Below are positions 15,445 to 23,561 of a stretch of DNA of 64,000 nt, piece by piece. The stretch's first letter is position 1. Each line of letters starts with the position of its first letter. This DNA is from Halomonas sp. 54_146 (GTDB lineage: Bacteria > Pseudomonadota > Gammaproteobacteria > Pseudomonadales > Halomonadaceae). The notes under the pieces are model-generated. The model saw only the letters and a program-made list of their open reading frames with translations, did not search any database and was not told the DNA's origin. The DNA is taken from positions 1-64,000 of the forward strand of contig NZ_LGEN01000011.1 of assembly GCF_001507855.1 (NCBI RefSeq). Direction: 5' to 3'. The translations under genes and the position numbers were made by a program.

Positions 15445-15984
15445 ATGTCACCCCCCTTGTCACCCACTGAAGTTAAGGTAACCCCGTGGTACAAGCAGTT
15501 TTGGCCGTGGTTTTTAATTGGCATTCTGTTTTCTTCGATTATTGTCAGCTCCACCTTTGCGGTAATGTCGGTGAAAAGCTTCGACGGCATGGTGGTGCAG
15601 GAAGATTATTACGAGCACGGCAAAGCCATTAACATGGTGCTTGCCAAGCAGGAGCAGGCACGCGAGCTGAACTTGAGTGCAGAGCTGCGTCTTGATCCGC
15701 TGACCAGCGATTTTGTGGTTGATTTAAGCGGCGATGCGCGCCCCGACGCGCTCTATCTCGACCTCATCTTCCCCACCGAGGATGATCGTGACCAATCCTT
15801 CGTACTTGAGCATGTGCGTGACGGCCGCTATATCACTCAAGGCCCTGATAATTTGCGTTACCGCTGGTATCTGCAGATTCAGCCTGCCCTAGAAGATGCC
15901 GACTGGCGCCTCACAGGCGAGGCAACATTCCCCAGTGAACGCAGCGTTGCGCTACTACCAGGAGGACGTACAGAAAGCGAATGA
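15445..15984 (+). CDS. ccoH: cbb3 oxidase maturation protein CcoH (FixH)
   Basis: A 179-residue protein with one membrane helix (FWPWFLIGILFSSIIVSS, about 15-35) and a periplasmic domain. The stretch EDYYEHGKAINMVLAKQEQA near 55 is the FixH signature. CcoH is needed for stable assembly of cbb3 subunits. Its end overlaps the ccoI start by four bases (ATGA), so the two are translationally coupled. Confidence 0.92.
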   Translation: MSPPLSPTEVKVTPWYKQFWPWFLIGILFSSIIVSSTFAVMSVKSFDGMVVQEDYYEHGKAINMVLAKQEQARELNLSAELRLDPLTSDFVVDLSGDARPDALYLDLIFPTEDDRDQSFVLEHVRDGRYITQGPDNLRYRWYLQIQPALEDADWRLTGEATFPSERSVALLPGGRTESE

Positions 15985-18461
15985 GCATCACCGCACCTGA
16001 CTCCACCTGCTACCACTGCGGTAATCCGGTGCCCGCTAGCGCGCCCTGGACCATCACGCTAGATGAACACACCCACCCGCTTTGCTGCCCAGGCTGCGAA
16101 GCGGTGGCGCATGCCATCGTTGACGGGGGCTTAGAGAGTTACTACCGCTACCGAACCGAGCTACCCGAACGCCCGGATGAACGCCAGGCTGCCAAGGCCG
16201 ACACCTGGACGGTATTTGACGACCCCGGCCTACAAGCCCAGTTCGTTCACCCCGACGGCGATGATGGCAACGTAAAAGCCACTCTCGCCATTGAAGGCAT
16301 TACCTGCGCTGCCTGCGCCTGGCTGATCGAACATCGCTTAAATGCCTTGCCGGGCATCACCTCCAGCGCGGTGAATTTAACCCATCATCGCCTGCGAGTG
16401 AGTTGGGACCCGCAACAGCTTAAACTCTCCCAGCTACTGGCTGAGCTGACAGCAATTGGCTACGACGCCCAGCCTTATGAGCCCGATCTAGCCCAAGCGC
16501 GCCTGCAGCATGAAGAGCGCATGAACGTGCGGCGGCTAATTATTGCCGCGGTCGGCATGATGCAGGTGATGATGTTCTCAATCCCTATTTATGTCTCCGG
16601 CCCCGGTGAAATGAGCGACGACTTCTATGCGCTTTTTCACTGGCTCTCCTTTGCACTGGCAACGCCGGTGGTGTTTTTCTCTGCCCAGCCGTTTTTCCGC
16701 AACGCCCTGCGCGACCTACGCACGGGGGTGCTGGGCATGGATGTGCCCGTGTCACTAGCCATTGGCGGTGCCTACCTGGCCAGCAGCTATACAGTGCTGT
16801 TTGGCGTTGGGGAGGTCTATTTCGACTCAGTGGCGATGTTCACCTTCTTTTTGCTGTTTGGGCGCTATGTGGAAGGTCGCGCCAGACGCCGCAACGGGCA
16901 TAGCGGCAACGCGCTGAGCGGGGTACTGCCTATCTCTGCCACGCGATTGGAAAGCGACGGCAGCGAACGGATTCTACCCGCCAGCGAACTCGCCACAGGC
17001 GACCGTGTATTGATCAAACCTGGCCACGGCGTGCCTGCTGATGGCGTGATTGAAGAGGGCGAATCAAGCCTTGATGAATCAATGCTCACCGGTGAATACC
17101 TCCCGGTGACTCGCCGCGTCGGCGACAGCATTACTGGCGGCAGCCAAAACATGGAAAACCCCTTGGTAATCAGGGTTACCCATGCAGGGCGCGATGCCCG
17201 AGTAGCGGGTATTGTCGACCTTACCGACCGCGCTTTTGCCAGCCGCCCGCGGCTGGCCCAGATGGCGGCTCGCATGGCGCACTTATTTGTACTGCGCCTG
17301 TTATTAGTAACCGCCTGCGTGGCGGCCGTCTGGTGGTTTATTGACCCATCCCGCATGCTCTGGGTATTGCTTTCGGTGCTGGTGGTTACCTGCCCCTGCG
17401 CGTTGGCGCTTGCAACGCCGGCGGCATTAACGGCAGGTCACGGCCAGCTGCGTAAACGCGGCGTCTTGATTACCCGCGCTGACGCCATCGAGTCGCTTTC
17501 CAACGTCACCCGAGTGATCTTTGATAAAACCGGCACGCTAACCCGCGGCGAAATGCACCTCACGCAAACCCAGCCACTAGGCGAACTTTCTGCCCAACGT
17601 GCCCAGGCGATTGCGGCTGCCTTAGAAGCCCACTCAGAGCACCCTATCGCCCGCGCCTTTCGCCCGTTCCGGGATGCTACGCTGCAGGCTAGAGATATCC
17701 ATAGCCACACTGGGCAAGGACTTGAAGGCACCTTAAACGGTGCCCGCTGGCGATTGGGCAAGCCCGAATTTGCGATGGGTAACGCGCTGGACAGCGCCGC
17801 TGATGAACCTATCGCAGCGCCTGCCAAGGGCCAGTGGCTGCTGCTTAGCGAAAACGGCGCGCCCCGCGCGTGGTTTGGGTTACACGATGGCGTGCGTGAT
17901 GATGCTGCTGACACCATCGCCGCGCTGCAAGCCAAAGGGTTAACTGTGGAGCTGCTTTCTGGCGATACCGCCGATGCAGTGGAAACCCTGGCCAATCAGC
18001 TCAACATCACCATTTGGCATGCCGGCACCAGCCCGGAAGGAAAATTGGCGCGGCTGCGTGAGTTACAGGCCGCGGGCGAAACCGTGGTGATGATTGGCGA
18101 CGGCATTAACGACGTACCCGTGTTAGCCGGTGCCGATGTGGCGATTGCCATGAATGGCGCGACCGATTTAGCCCGCACCCGCGCTGACGCGGTACTGCTC
18201 AGCCCACGCCTGATGCGGGTGTATGAAGCCATTGAGATTTCACGCGCGACGAGGCGTATCATGCGTCAGAATATGACCTGGTCAGTATGCTATAACTTTT
18301 CGGCGCTGCCGCTGGCAGCCATGGGCTGGGTGCCCCCTTGGCTAGCCGCCATCGGCATGTCACTCAGCTCACTGGTGGTCGTTGGTAACGCCTTACGACT
18401 TTCCCGCTGGCGTGACCAACCGGCGACATCACCAAGCGCTCCACGACCGGTGACCGTATGA
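15981..18461 (+). CDS. ccoI: Copper-exporting P1B-type ATPase CcoI (FixI)
   Basis: An 826-residue inner-membrane copper pump that delivers Cu to the periplasm for CuB insertion into CcoN. It has an N-terminal cysteine cluster (CYHCGNP, CCPGCEA), a heavy-metal domain with GITCAACAWL near 110, the ion-binding Cys471-Pro-Cys473 in helix 6, the phosphorylation site Asp515-K-T-G-T-L-T, an SEHPIARA nucleotide-binding motif, and the hinge GDGINDVPVLAGADVAIAM. CcoI (CopA2) types differ from detoxifying CopA in transport rate and are found exactly in this ccoGHIS setting. It overlaps ccoS by four bases. Confidence 0.96.
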   Translation: MSITAPDSTCYHCGNPVPASAPWTITLDEHTHPLCCPGCEAVAHAIVDGGLESYYRYRTELPERPDERQAAKADTWTVFDDPGLQAQFVHPDGDDGNVKATLAIEGITCAACAWLIEHRLNALPGITSSAVNLTHHRLRVSWDPQQLKLSQLLAELTAIGYDAQPYEPDLAQARLQHEERMNVRRLIIAAVGMMQVMMFSIPIYVSGPGEMSDDFYALFHWLSFALATPVVFFSAQPFFRNALRDLRTGVLGMDVPVSLAIGGAYLASSYTVLFGVGEVYFDSVAMFTFFLLFGRYVEGRARRRNGHSGNALSGVLPISATRLESDGSERILPASELATGDRVLIKPGHGVPADGVIEEGESSLDESMLTGEYLPVTRRVGDSITGGSQNMENPLVIRVTHAGRDARVAGIVDLTDRAFASRPRLAQMAARMAHLFVLRLLLVTACVAAVWWFIDPSRMLWVLLSVLVVTCPCALALATPAALTAGHGQLRKRGVLITRADAIESLSNVTRVIFDKTGTLTRGEMHLTQTQPLGELSAQRAQAIAAALEAHSEHPIARAFRPFRDATLQARDIHSHTGQGLEGTLNGARWRLGKPEFAMGNALDSAADEPIAAPAKGQWLLLSENGAPRAWFGLHDGVRDDAADTIAALQAKGLTVELLSGDTADAVETLANQLNITIWHAGTSPEGKLARLRELQAAGETVVMIGDGINDVPVLAGADVAIAMNGATDLARTRADAVLLSPRLMRVYEAIEISRATRRIMRQNMTWSVCYNFSALPLAAMGWVPPWLAAIGMSLSSLVVVGNALRLSRWRDQPATSPSAPRPVTV

Positions 18462-18679
18462 CGATTCTGTATCTGCTGATTCCACTCTCGCTGATTTTAC
18501 TAGGCCTCGCTGTCTGGGCATTTTTCTGGGCAGTAAAAAATGATCAGTTTGACGACTTGGAAGGCCCCGCACACCGCATTCTGTTTGATGAAGATGACAA
18601 TGACCTCAGCCTGGAGCAGCGGCGCAAGCATCAGACTCCTGATGACCAGGTTCCTGACGACCAAGAGCCCCGGCCATGA
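18458..18679 (+). CDS. ccoS: cbb3 oxidase assembly protein CcoS
   Basis: A 73-residue protein with one membrane helix (ILYLLIPLSLILLGLAVWAF) and the conserved FFWAVKNDQFDDLEGPAHRI behind it, the signature of CcoS. It is required for heme and copper cofactor insertion into cbb3 oxidase in Rhodobacter. It overlaps ccoI upstream and the TauE/SafE-like gene downstream, four bases each. Confidence 0.94.
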   Translation: MTILYLLIPLSLILLGLAVWAFFWAVKNDQFDDLEGPAHRILFDEDDNDLSLEQRRKHQTPDDQVPDDQEPRP

Positions 18680-19368
18680 ACCCAACAGGCCTTGATCTAC
18701 CGCCGCTGCTGGCGGCGTTGGTGTTTGGCTTGATGGGCGGCGCTCACTGCATCGGTATGTGTGGCGGCATTATGAGCGCACTCACTTTTGCAGTGCCCCC
18801 CAGCATGCGCCATCCAGCCCGCATGGGCGGCCTGCTGCTCAGCTATAACACAGGGCGTATTATTAGCTATATGGCCGCAGGCGCACTGGTTGCACTGTTA
18901 GGCACGTTATTTTCTCTCTCCGACACAGCGCGCATGCTGCTTCAAGTGTTTGCCGCGCTAATGCTCATTATGATGGCGCTGTATATCGCTAACTGGTGGA
19001 AAGGGTTACTCAAAGTGGAAGCGGTAGGCCGTCGTCTGTGGCGTTTTGTTGAACCCGTGGGGCGGCGATTAATGCCGGTTGTTCATTTACCCCAAGCCTT
19101 CGCGCTAGGTGCCATTTGGGGCTGGCTGCCCTGCGGTCTGGTATACGCCATGCTGGCCTGGAGTTTAGCGATTGCTGACCCGCTACAAGGCGCGTTGCTG
19201 ATGGGGGCTTTTGGCGTTGGCACCCTGCCCGCCCTGCTTGCCACCGGCCTTGCCGCGCGCCAGCTAAGCCATTTGATCCGCCACCCAGCAACGCGCAGCG
19301 TGGCGGCGCTAACGATTATCGCCTTTGCTCTTTGGCAGCTCTGGGCGCTCACCGCACACACTTTCTAA
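18676..19368 (+). CDS. TauE/SafE (DsbD-like) membrane protein in the cbb3 cluster
   Basis: A 230-residue protein with about six membrane helices of the TauE/SafE-DsbD_2 type. The motif FGLMGGAHCIGMCGG (residues 17-31) contains two cysteines as in DsbD-like transmembrane domains, and LPCGLVYAML near 150 contains a third in helix 4. It is coupled to ccoS by an ATGA overlap and belongs to the same operon. Members at this position are usually labelled sulfite exporters by homology, but the context argues for a role in copper, heme or thiol chemistry during cbb3 maturation. That role is an inference. Confidence 0.8.
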   Translation: MNPTGLDLPPLLAALVFGLMGGAHCIGMCGGIMSALTFAVPPSMRHPARMGGLLLSYNTGRIISYMAAGALVALLGTLFSLSDTARMLLQVFAALMLIMMALYIANWWKGLLKVEAVGRRLWRFVEPVGRRLMPVVHLPQAFALGAIWGWLPCGLVYAMLAWSLAIADPLQGALLMGAFGVGTLPALLATGLAARQLSHLIRHPATRSVAALTIIAFALWQLWALTAHTF

Positions 19369-19446
19369 TAGCATGATATGGCTCAATCTTTACTTCTTCA
19401 CTAAAGAGTAGGCTAGCGGCAATCCCTAACATCGGAGCGCCTTTTT

Positions 19447-20880
19447 ATGCCCGTTCATGCCCCCGCTGCCTTACCTTTCACACCCGCTGTCGCGGCAGCA
19501 CCCACGCAGCCGGTATGGGATGAAGCGTTAATACGCCGCTACGACACCAGCGGCCCGCGCTACACGTCTTACCCTACCGCGCTGTCGTTTCATGAGCAGT
19601 TTACCCCCAGCGACCTAACCCAGGCCTTAGAGCGCAGCAATGCAAGCAGCCGCCCGCTCTCGCTGTACGTGCATATCCCCTTCTGCCGGAAAATCTGTTT
19701 TTACTGCGCCTGTAATAAAATCGCCACTAAAAATACCGGCTTGGCTGAGCCTTATCTAACACGGCTCGACCGGGAAATGGTGCTTACCGCCCGACACCTT
19801 GAAACCTCGCGGCCCGTGAAACAGCTACATTGGGGCGGCGGTACGCCCACGTTTCTCAGCTTGAACCAAATGGGCGACCTGATTGACCGCTTGGATGCTC
19901 GCTTCGGCCTGTCATCGTCTCCTGATCGCGATTACGCGATTGAAATAGACCCTCGCGAAGCGGATGTATTTACTCTGCGTCATCTCCAATCCCTCGGCTT
20001 TAACCGCATAAGCCTGGGTGTGCAGGATTTAAGCCCGCAGGTACAAAAAGCCATCAATCGTATACAGCCCCGCGGGCTCACTGAAACCCTGATGGAAGAA
20101 GCCCACCGCTTAGGCTTTCGGTCGCTCAATCTTGATTTGATTTACGGCTTGCCGTTTCAAACTGAAAAAAGCTTTGCAGACACTCTGCGCCAAGTGATTG
20201 AACTCAACCCCGCTCGCCTTTCGGTGTTTAATTACGCGCACATGCCTGAACGTTTTACCCCGCAGCGGCGCATCAATGAAGATGACCTGCCCGGCCGCGA
20301 AGAGAAACTGGCGATTCTACGCACCAGCATTGAAATGCTGACAGCGGCAGGCTATGTGCATATCGGCATGGATCACTTTGCCCGCCCTGACGACAGCCTG
20401 GCCATTGCCCAGCGTGAAGGCACCCTGCAGCGCAATTTCCAGGGCTACTCCAGCCACGCCCAGTGCGATTTAATAGGGCTTGGCGTGTCGGCAATTTCAC
20501 GTGTAGAAGATGTCTATGCGCAAAACCCTAGCGACCTTTCCCGCTACGAAGCGGCACTCGATCAAGGCCAGCTCGCCACCGTGCGCGGCCTGCGCTTAAG
20601 CCACGACGATTTAATTCGCCGGGACGTGATTGAACGGCTAATGTGCGACATGCGCATTGACCTTGCCGAGGTGAGCCAGCGCTGGCATATTGATGCACCG
20701 CGCTATTTTGCACCCGCCTTGGCACGTTTGCAGAACGCCGAGAAAGATGGCTTACTCAGCTATGAGGGTGAACAACTTATCGCAACGCCGATGGGTCGGC
20801 TGCTGATTCGTCATTTAGCCATGGCATTTGATGCGCATTTACCTGGGCAATCAGGCCAACGTTATTCTAAGATTGTTTAA
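19447..20880 (+). CDS. hemN: Oxygen-independent coproporphyrinogen III oxidase
   Basis: A 477-residue radical-SAM enzyme that converts coproporphyrinogen III to protoporphyrinogen IX without oxygen in the cytoplasm. The cluster motif is PFCRKICFYCAC (Cys-x3-Cys-x2-Cys). It also has the HemN entry RRYDTSGPRYTSYPTA, LHWGGGTPTFL, and NLDLIYGLPFQT. The HemN type with YTSYPTA and the C-terminal HemN domain distinguishes it from HemW. It sits between the cbb3 maturation genes and anr, consistent with heme supply at low oxygen. An Fnr box was not found directly upstream. Confidence 0.95.
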   Translation: MPVHAPAALPFTPAVAAAPTQPVWDEALIRRYDTSGPRYTSYPTALSFHEQFTPSDLTQALERSNASSRPLSLYVHIPFCRKICFYCACNKIATKNTGLAEPYLTRLDREMVLTARHLETSRPVKQLHWGGGTPTFLSLNQMGDLIDRLDARFGLSSSPDRDYAIEIDPREADVFTLRHLQSLGFNRISLGVQDLSPQVQKAINRIQPRGLTETLMEEAHRLGFRSLNLDLIYGLPFQTEKSFADTLRQVIELNPARLSVFNYAHMPERFTPQRRINEDDLPGREEKLAILRTSIEMLTAAGYVHIGMDHFARPDDSLAIAQREGTLQRNFQGYSSHAQCDLIGLGVSAISRVEDVYAQNPSDLSRYEAALDQGQLATVRGLRLSHDDLIRRDVIERLMCDMRIDLAEVSQRWHIDAPRYFAPALARLQNAEKDGLLSYEGEQLIATPMGRLLIRHLAMAFDAHLPGQSGQRYSKIV

Positions 20881-20945
20881 TCGCTCGGAGGAAGGCATGC
20901 TAGAGTTCTTATATAAGTGATGATATTTGCATGATCAGCGCGATC

Positions 20946-20983
20946 TAAAGATGCGTAATTAAAGATGCGCGATTAAAGATAGG
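20946..20983. repeat. 14-bp tandem repeat, nearly three copies, before anr
   Basis: taaagatgcgtaat (20946), taaagatgcgcgat (20960) and a partial taaagatagg (20974) that includes the anr ribosome binding site AGGAG. Confidence 0.8.
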
Positions 20984-20991
20984 AGCAACGC

Positions 20992-21744
20992 ATGCTGGAA
21001 CCCATGAGCTATCGGCGCTCGCTACTCCATGAGGCTCGTTGTCAAACCTGCAGTTTAAGTTCACTCTGCCTGCCTCTGGCGCTTGAACTAGACGACATCG
21101 GGCAGTTTGACGCCATTATCCGTCGCCGTGCACCTTTAAAAAAAGGTGAGCCTTTGTTTCGCCAGGGCGACACCTTCACCAGCGTGTACGCAGTGCGCTC
21201 AGGCAGCCTGAAACAGATCACCGCTGAAGGTAACGGTAGCGAGCAACTGACCAACTTTTACCTACCCAGCGAGCTGGTCGGGCTAGATGGCATTGATGAA
21301 GAACAGTACCCCGGCAGCGTTATCGCCCTGGAAACCACGACGATCTGTGAGATTCCGTTTGATCGCTTGGATTTACTTTCCGAAGAGCTACCTGAACTAC
21401 GTTCCCAGCTATATCGCAGCATGAGCAAGGAGCTGCGCGATGATCGGCGCATGATGCGCCTGCTGTCGCGCAAAACCGCCGACCAACGCCTCGCCACCTT
21501 TTTGATTAATCTTTCGGATCGTTTTCGACGCAGGGGCTACTCGCCCTACAGCTTTCGCCTTTCAATGCCCAGAGCCGACATCGGCAATTATCTTGGCTTA
21601 GCCGTTGAAACCGTCAGCCGCATTTTAAGCCGCTTCCAACAGCAAGATGTTGTGGCGGTCTCTGGGCGCGAGGTCAATATTCTTGATATGCAGCGCTTAA
21701 CAACGCTTGCTGAAGAGGAAGAACAGCCCGTTAGCTCACGTTAA
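20992..21744 (+). CDS. anr: Anaerobic Fe-S regulator of the Fnr/Anr family
   Basis: A 250-residue Crp-Fnr regulator that senses oxygen through a 4Fe-4S cluster. The N-terminal ligands are Cys17, Cys20 and Cys26 (C-x2-C-x5-C, as in E. coli Fnr), and the fourth is Cys119 in [11 protein letters not shown] cyclic-nucleotide-like beta-barrel spans about 40-150. The C-terminal helix-turn-helix has [17 protein letters not shown] (about 205-222), whose Glu and Ser-Arg fit the Fnr half-site TTGAT. A good AGGAG precedes the ATG. It probably drives ccoNOQP via the box at 10399. Its stop overlaps the converging ttcA by 14 bases. Confidence 0.95.
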   Translation: MLEPMSYRRSLLHEARCQTCSLSSLCLPLALELDDIGQFDAIIRRRAPLKKGEPLFRQGDTFTSVYAVRSGSLKQITAEGNGSEQLTNFYLPSELVGLDGIDEEQYPGSVIALETTTICEIPFDRLDLLSEELPELRSQLYRSMSKELRDDRRMMRLLSRKTADQRLATFLINLSDRFRRRGYSPYSFRLSMPRADIGNYLGLAVETVSRILSRFQQQDVVAVSGREVNILDMQRLTTLAEEEEQPVSSR

Positions 21745-22651
21745 ACGCCTGTATACGCCCGGCCAGCAGCTCCGCCTGTTTGGCCTCTAAGCCTTCAAAA
21801 TCGAACAAGCGGCGGTCTGCTAGCTGTGAAGGCGCAATATTGGTGACGGCCTTAAACATGCTTTCCAAACGTCCCGGATATTTTCTGTCCCACTCGGCCA
21901 GCATTTCTTTCACTACCTGGCGCTGCATATTGGGCTGGGAGCCGCACAGGTTGCAGGGAATAATCGGGAACTCCATCAGCCGCGAAAATTCGGCGATATC
22001 CGCCTCTTTGCAGTAGGCCAAAGGCCGAATGACCATATTTTTACCATCATCGGACAGCAGCTTCGGCGGCATCGCTTTTAAACTGCCACCGAAAAACATA
22101 TTGAGAAACAGGGTTTCGAGAATATCTTCGCGATGATGGCCGAGGGCAATTTTATTGGCACCGATCTCTTCGGCAAAGCCATACAGCGAGCCGCGCCGCA
22201 GACGCGAACAGAGCGCACAAGTGGTTTTACCCTCAGGGGTTTTCTCTTTCACTACGGAGTAAGTGTCGCGCTCGACAATGTGATACTCGATGCCTTGCTT
22301 GTCCAGGTAATCAGGCAGCACGTGCTCGGGAAAACCCGGCTGTTTTTGGTCCAGATTGACCGCGACCAATGAAAAATTCACCGGCGCATTGCGCTGCAAG
22401 TTACGCAGAATTTCCAGCATCGTGTAGCTGTCTTTGCCACCGGAAAGGCATACCATCACCCGATCGCCTTCATTGATCATCTGATAATCAATAATCGCAT
22501 TGCCCACTTCCCGGCGCAGACGCTTTTGCAGCTTGTTAAATTCACGTTTCTGCTTGGCATCGGCCAGCGCTAATTGCTCCTGCTCAACGTCGGCGGGAGT
22601 AGACTGAATGGTTTCAACGTCAGTAGGGTCAAAGTAATCAAGAGATTGCAT
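21731..22651 (-). CDS. ttcA: tRNA 2-thiocytidine(32) synthetase TtcA
   Basis: A 306-residue enzyme that thiolates cytidine 32 in some tRNAs using ATP and a 4Fe-4S cluster. The PP-loop motif is [12 protein letters not shown] near residue 70. Two CxxC pairs, CALCSRLRR near 145 and CNLCGSQPN near 235, supply cluster cysteines. Length and N-terminus fit the family. It runs toward anr and the two coding ends overlap by 14 bases (21731-21744). An anr-ttcA association is common in pseudomonads, though here the genes converge. No strong ribosome binding site is seen before the ATG. Confidence 0.94.
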   Translation of the reverse strand: MQSLDYFDPTDVETIQSTPADVEQEQLALADAKQKREFNKLQKRLRREVGNAIIDYQMINEGDRVMVCLSGGKDSYTMLEILRNLQRNAPVNFSLVAVNLDQKQPGFPEHVLPDYLDKQGIEYHIVERDTYSVVKEKTPEGKTTCALCSRLRRGSLYGFAEEIGANKIALGHHREDILETLFLNMFFGGSLKAMPPKLLSDDGKNMVIRPLAYCKEADIAEFSRLMEFPIIPCNLCGSQPNMQRQVVKEMLAEWDRKYPGRLESMFKAVTNIAPSQLADRRLFDFEGLEAKQAELLAGRIQAFNVS

Positions 22652-22765
22652 GGGATAAGCACTGCCGGGTGGAAGGCGCTGATAGTGAAAAGCGCTGAAG
22701 AGGGAAAGTTGGCGTTATTCTACCAACACTCACCGCCTGACCCAAACACTCGTCAAGCCCGATGC

Positions 22766-22859
22766 CGAGGGGGAGGTTTCCGCGAGGGCGCTGTGAACCC
22801 TTCCATGGGCGCTACTTTCGCCATCCTTGGCGAAAGACCCTCGCTTCAACCTCCCCTCG
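22766..22859. repeat. Y-shaped structured intergenic element (multi-hairpin)
   Basis: In the 244-base gap between ttcA and the next gene, a nested inverted repeat is clear. The outer stem CGAGGGGGAGGTT (22766-22778) pairs with AACCTCCCCTCG (22848-22859) with one bulged G. A symmetric 3x3 internal loop follows, then GCGAGGG (22782-22788) with CCCTCGC (22838-22844). Inside lie two arms: a GCGC..GCGC arm containing CCC-TTCCAT-GGG, and CTTTCGCCA-TCCT-TGGCGAAAG (22815-22836). It looks like a repetitive intergenic element or a structured RNA. I recall similar repeats from Halomonas genomes but cannot verify this. Confidence 0.7.
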
Positions 22860-22895
22860 CATCTCGCCATTACTCGTTTAGCATACCCATACTTC

Positions 22896-23561
22896 CTAAG
22901 CTGCTTGCGCCATCATGCGCTGCAAACGCATATACAGCAGCGCGCTGGCCGTTGCCTCACCCAGCACGCTCTGCACGCCCATTGCGGGCACTTGCCAGCA
23001 CGCCAACGCCTGAGCAAAGCTGCTTGTTGCCTCAACCTCGGGGTGCAAGCGCCGCAGCTGGCGCTGATGCAGTTTTGCCACATCGACCTGGGCATTGGGC
23101 AAGGCAAAATGCAGCTGTTTTCTAAGCAGTGAATTTAGCGCGCCCATCCGCTGCTCTAGCTGCCAGCCAATAATGGGGCGATTACCGATAAATTCTACTA
23201 ACGCGCCTAAATTGTCACTGTTTGGCGGCTGAACGGCACCGGCCTCGCATAGCAAATGATGACGGCGCAGCCCCGCATTCTCCTCAGGTGGCTTCACGCC
23301 GCCTAGCGTTATCACAAACGCGCGGCTGGTATACACCTGATGCTGGCTCAGCACCACTGCCGCCACGCTAATGACCGATGATGGCGATGCAGGCGTTTCG
23401 TAGCAGGCAAGCGCCACCAACTCTTCGCCCATATAAGGCTGAAATAGCCACGCATAAGGGGAATCTGCACAGCGCCGCCGGTCGCTTTCACGGCGTAGCA
23501 AGGTACGCAGCGAGCCACTAAATAGCGTCACATGCCGATCTAACAGCCGCATTCCGCTCAC
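22896..23561 (-). CDS. DnaQ-fold exonuclease-like protein with degenerate active site
   Basis: A 221-residue protein encoded directly after the cNMP/CBS/DUF294 gene; its GTG start overlaps that gene's stop by four bases, so they are coupled (ATG 23552 is an alternative start). The layout follows a DEDD 3'-5' exonuclease, but the metal ligands look eroded. Motif I reads ALACYETP where D-x-E-T is expected. Motif II reads LEQRMGALN, lacking its Asp. Motif III ends QSVLGEATASALLYMRL, with Glu in place of the usual Asp. Intact versions of such genes pair with DUF294 proteins in the acetate clusters of related bacteria. This copy is probably a non-catalytic partner; the fold call is by resemblance. 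Confidence 0.55.
   Translation of the reverse strand: MSGMRLLDRHVTLFSGSLRTLLRRESDRRRCADSPYAWLFQPYMGEELVALACYETPASPSSVISVAAVVLSQHQVYTSRAFVITLGGVKPPEENAGLRRHHLLCEAGAVQPPNSDNLGALVEFIGNRPIIGWQLEQRMGALNSLLRKQLHFALPNAQVDVAKLHQRQLRRLHPEVEATSSFAQALACWQVPAMGVQSVLGEATASALLYMRLQRMMAQAA

Noticed and set aside
22574-23125. 183-codon frame over the ttcA start and the structured element
   Set aside because: It crosses a clear inverted-repeat element and runs antisense to two better-supported genes.
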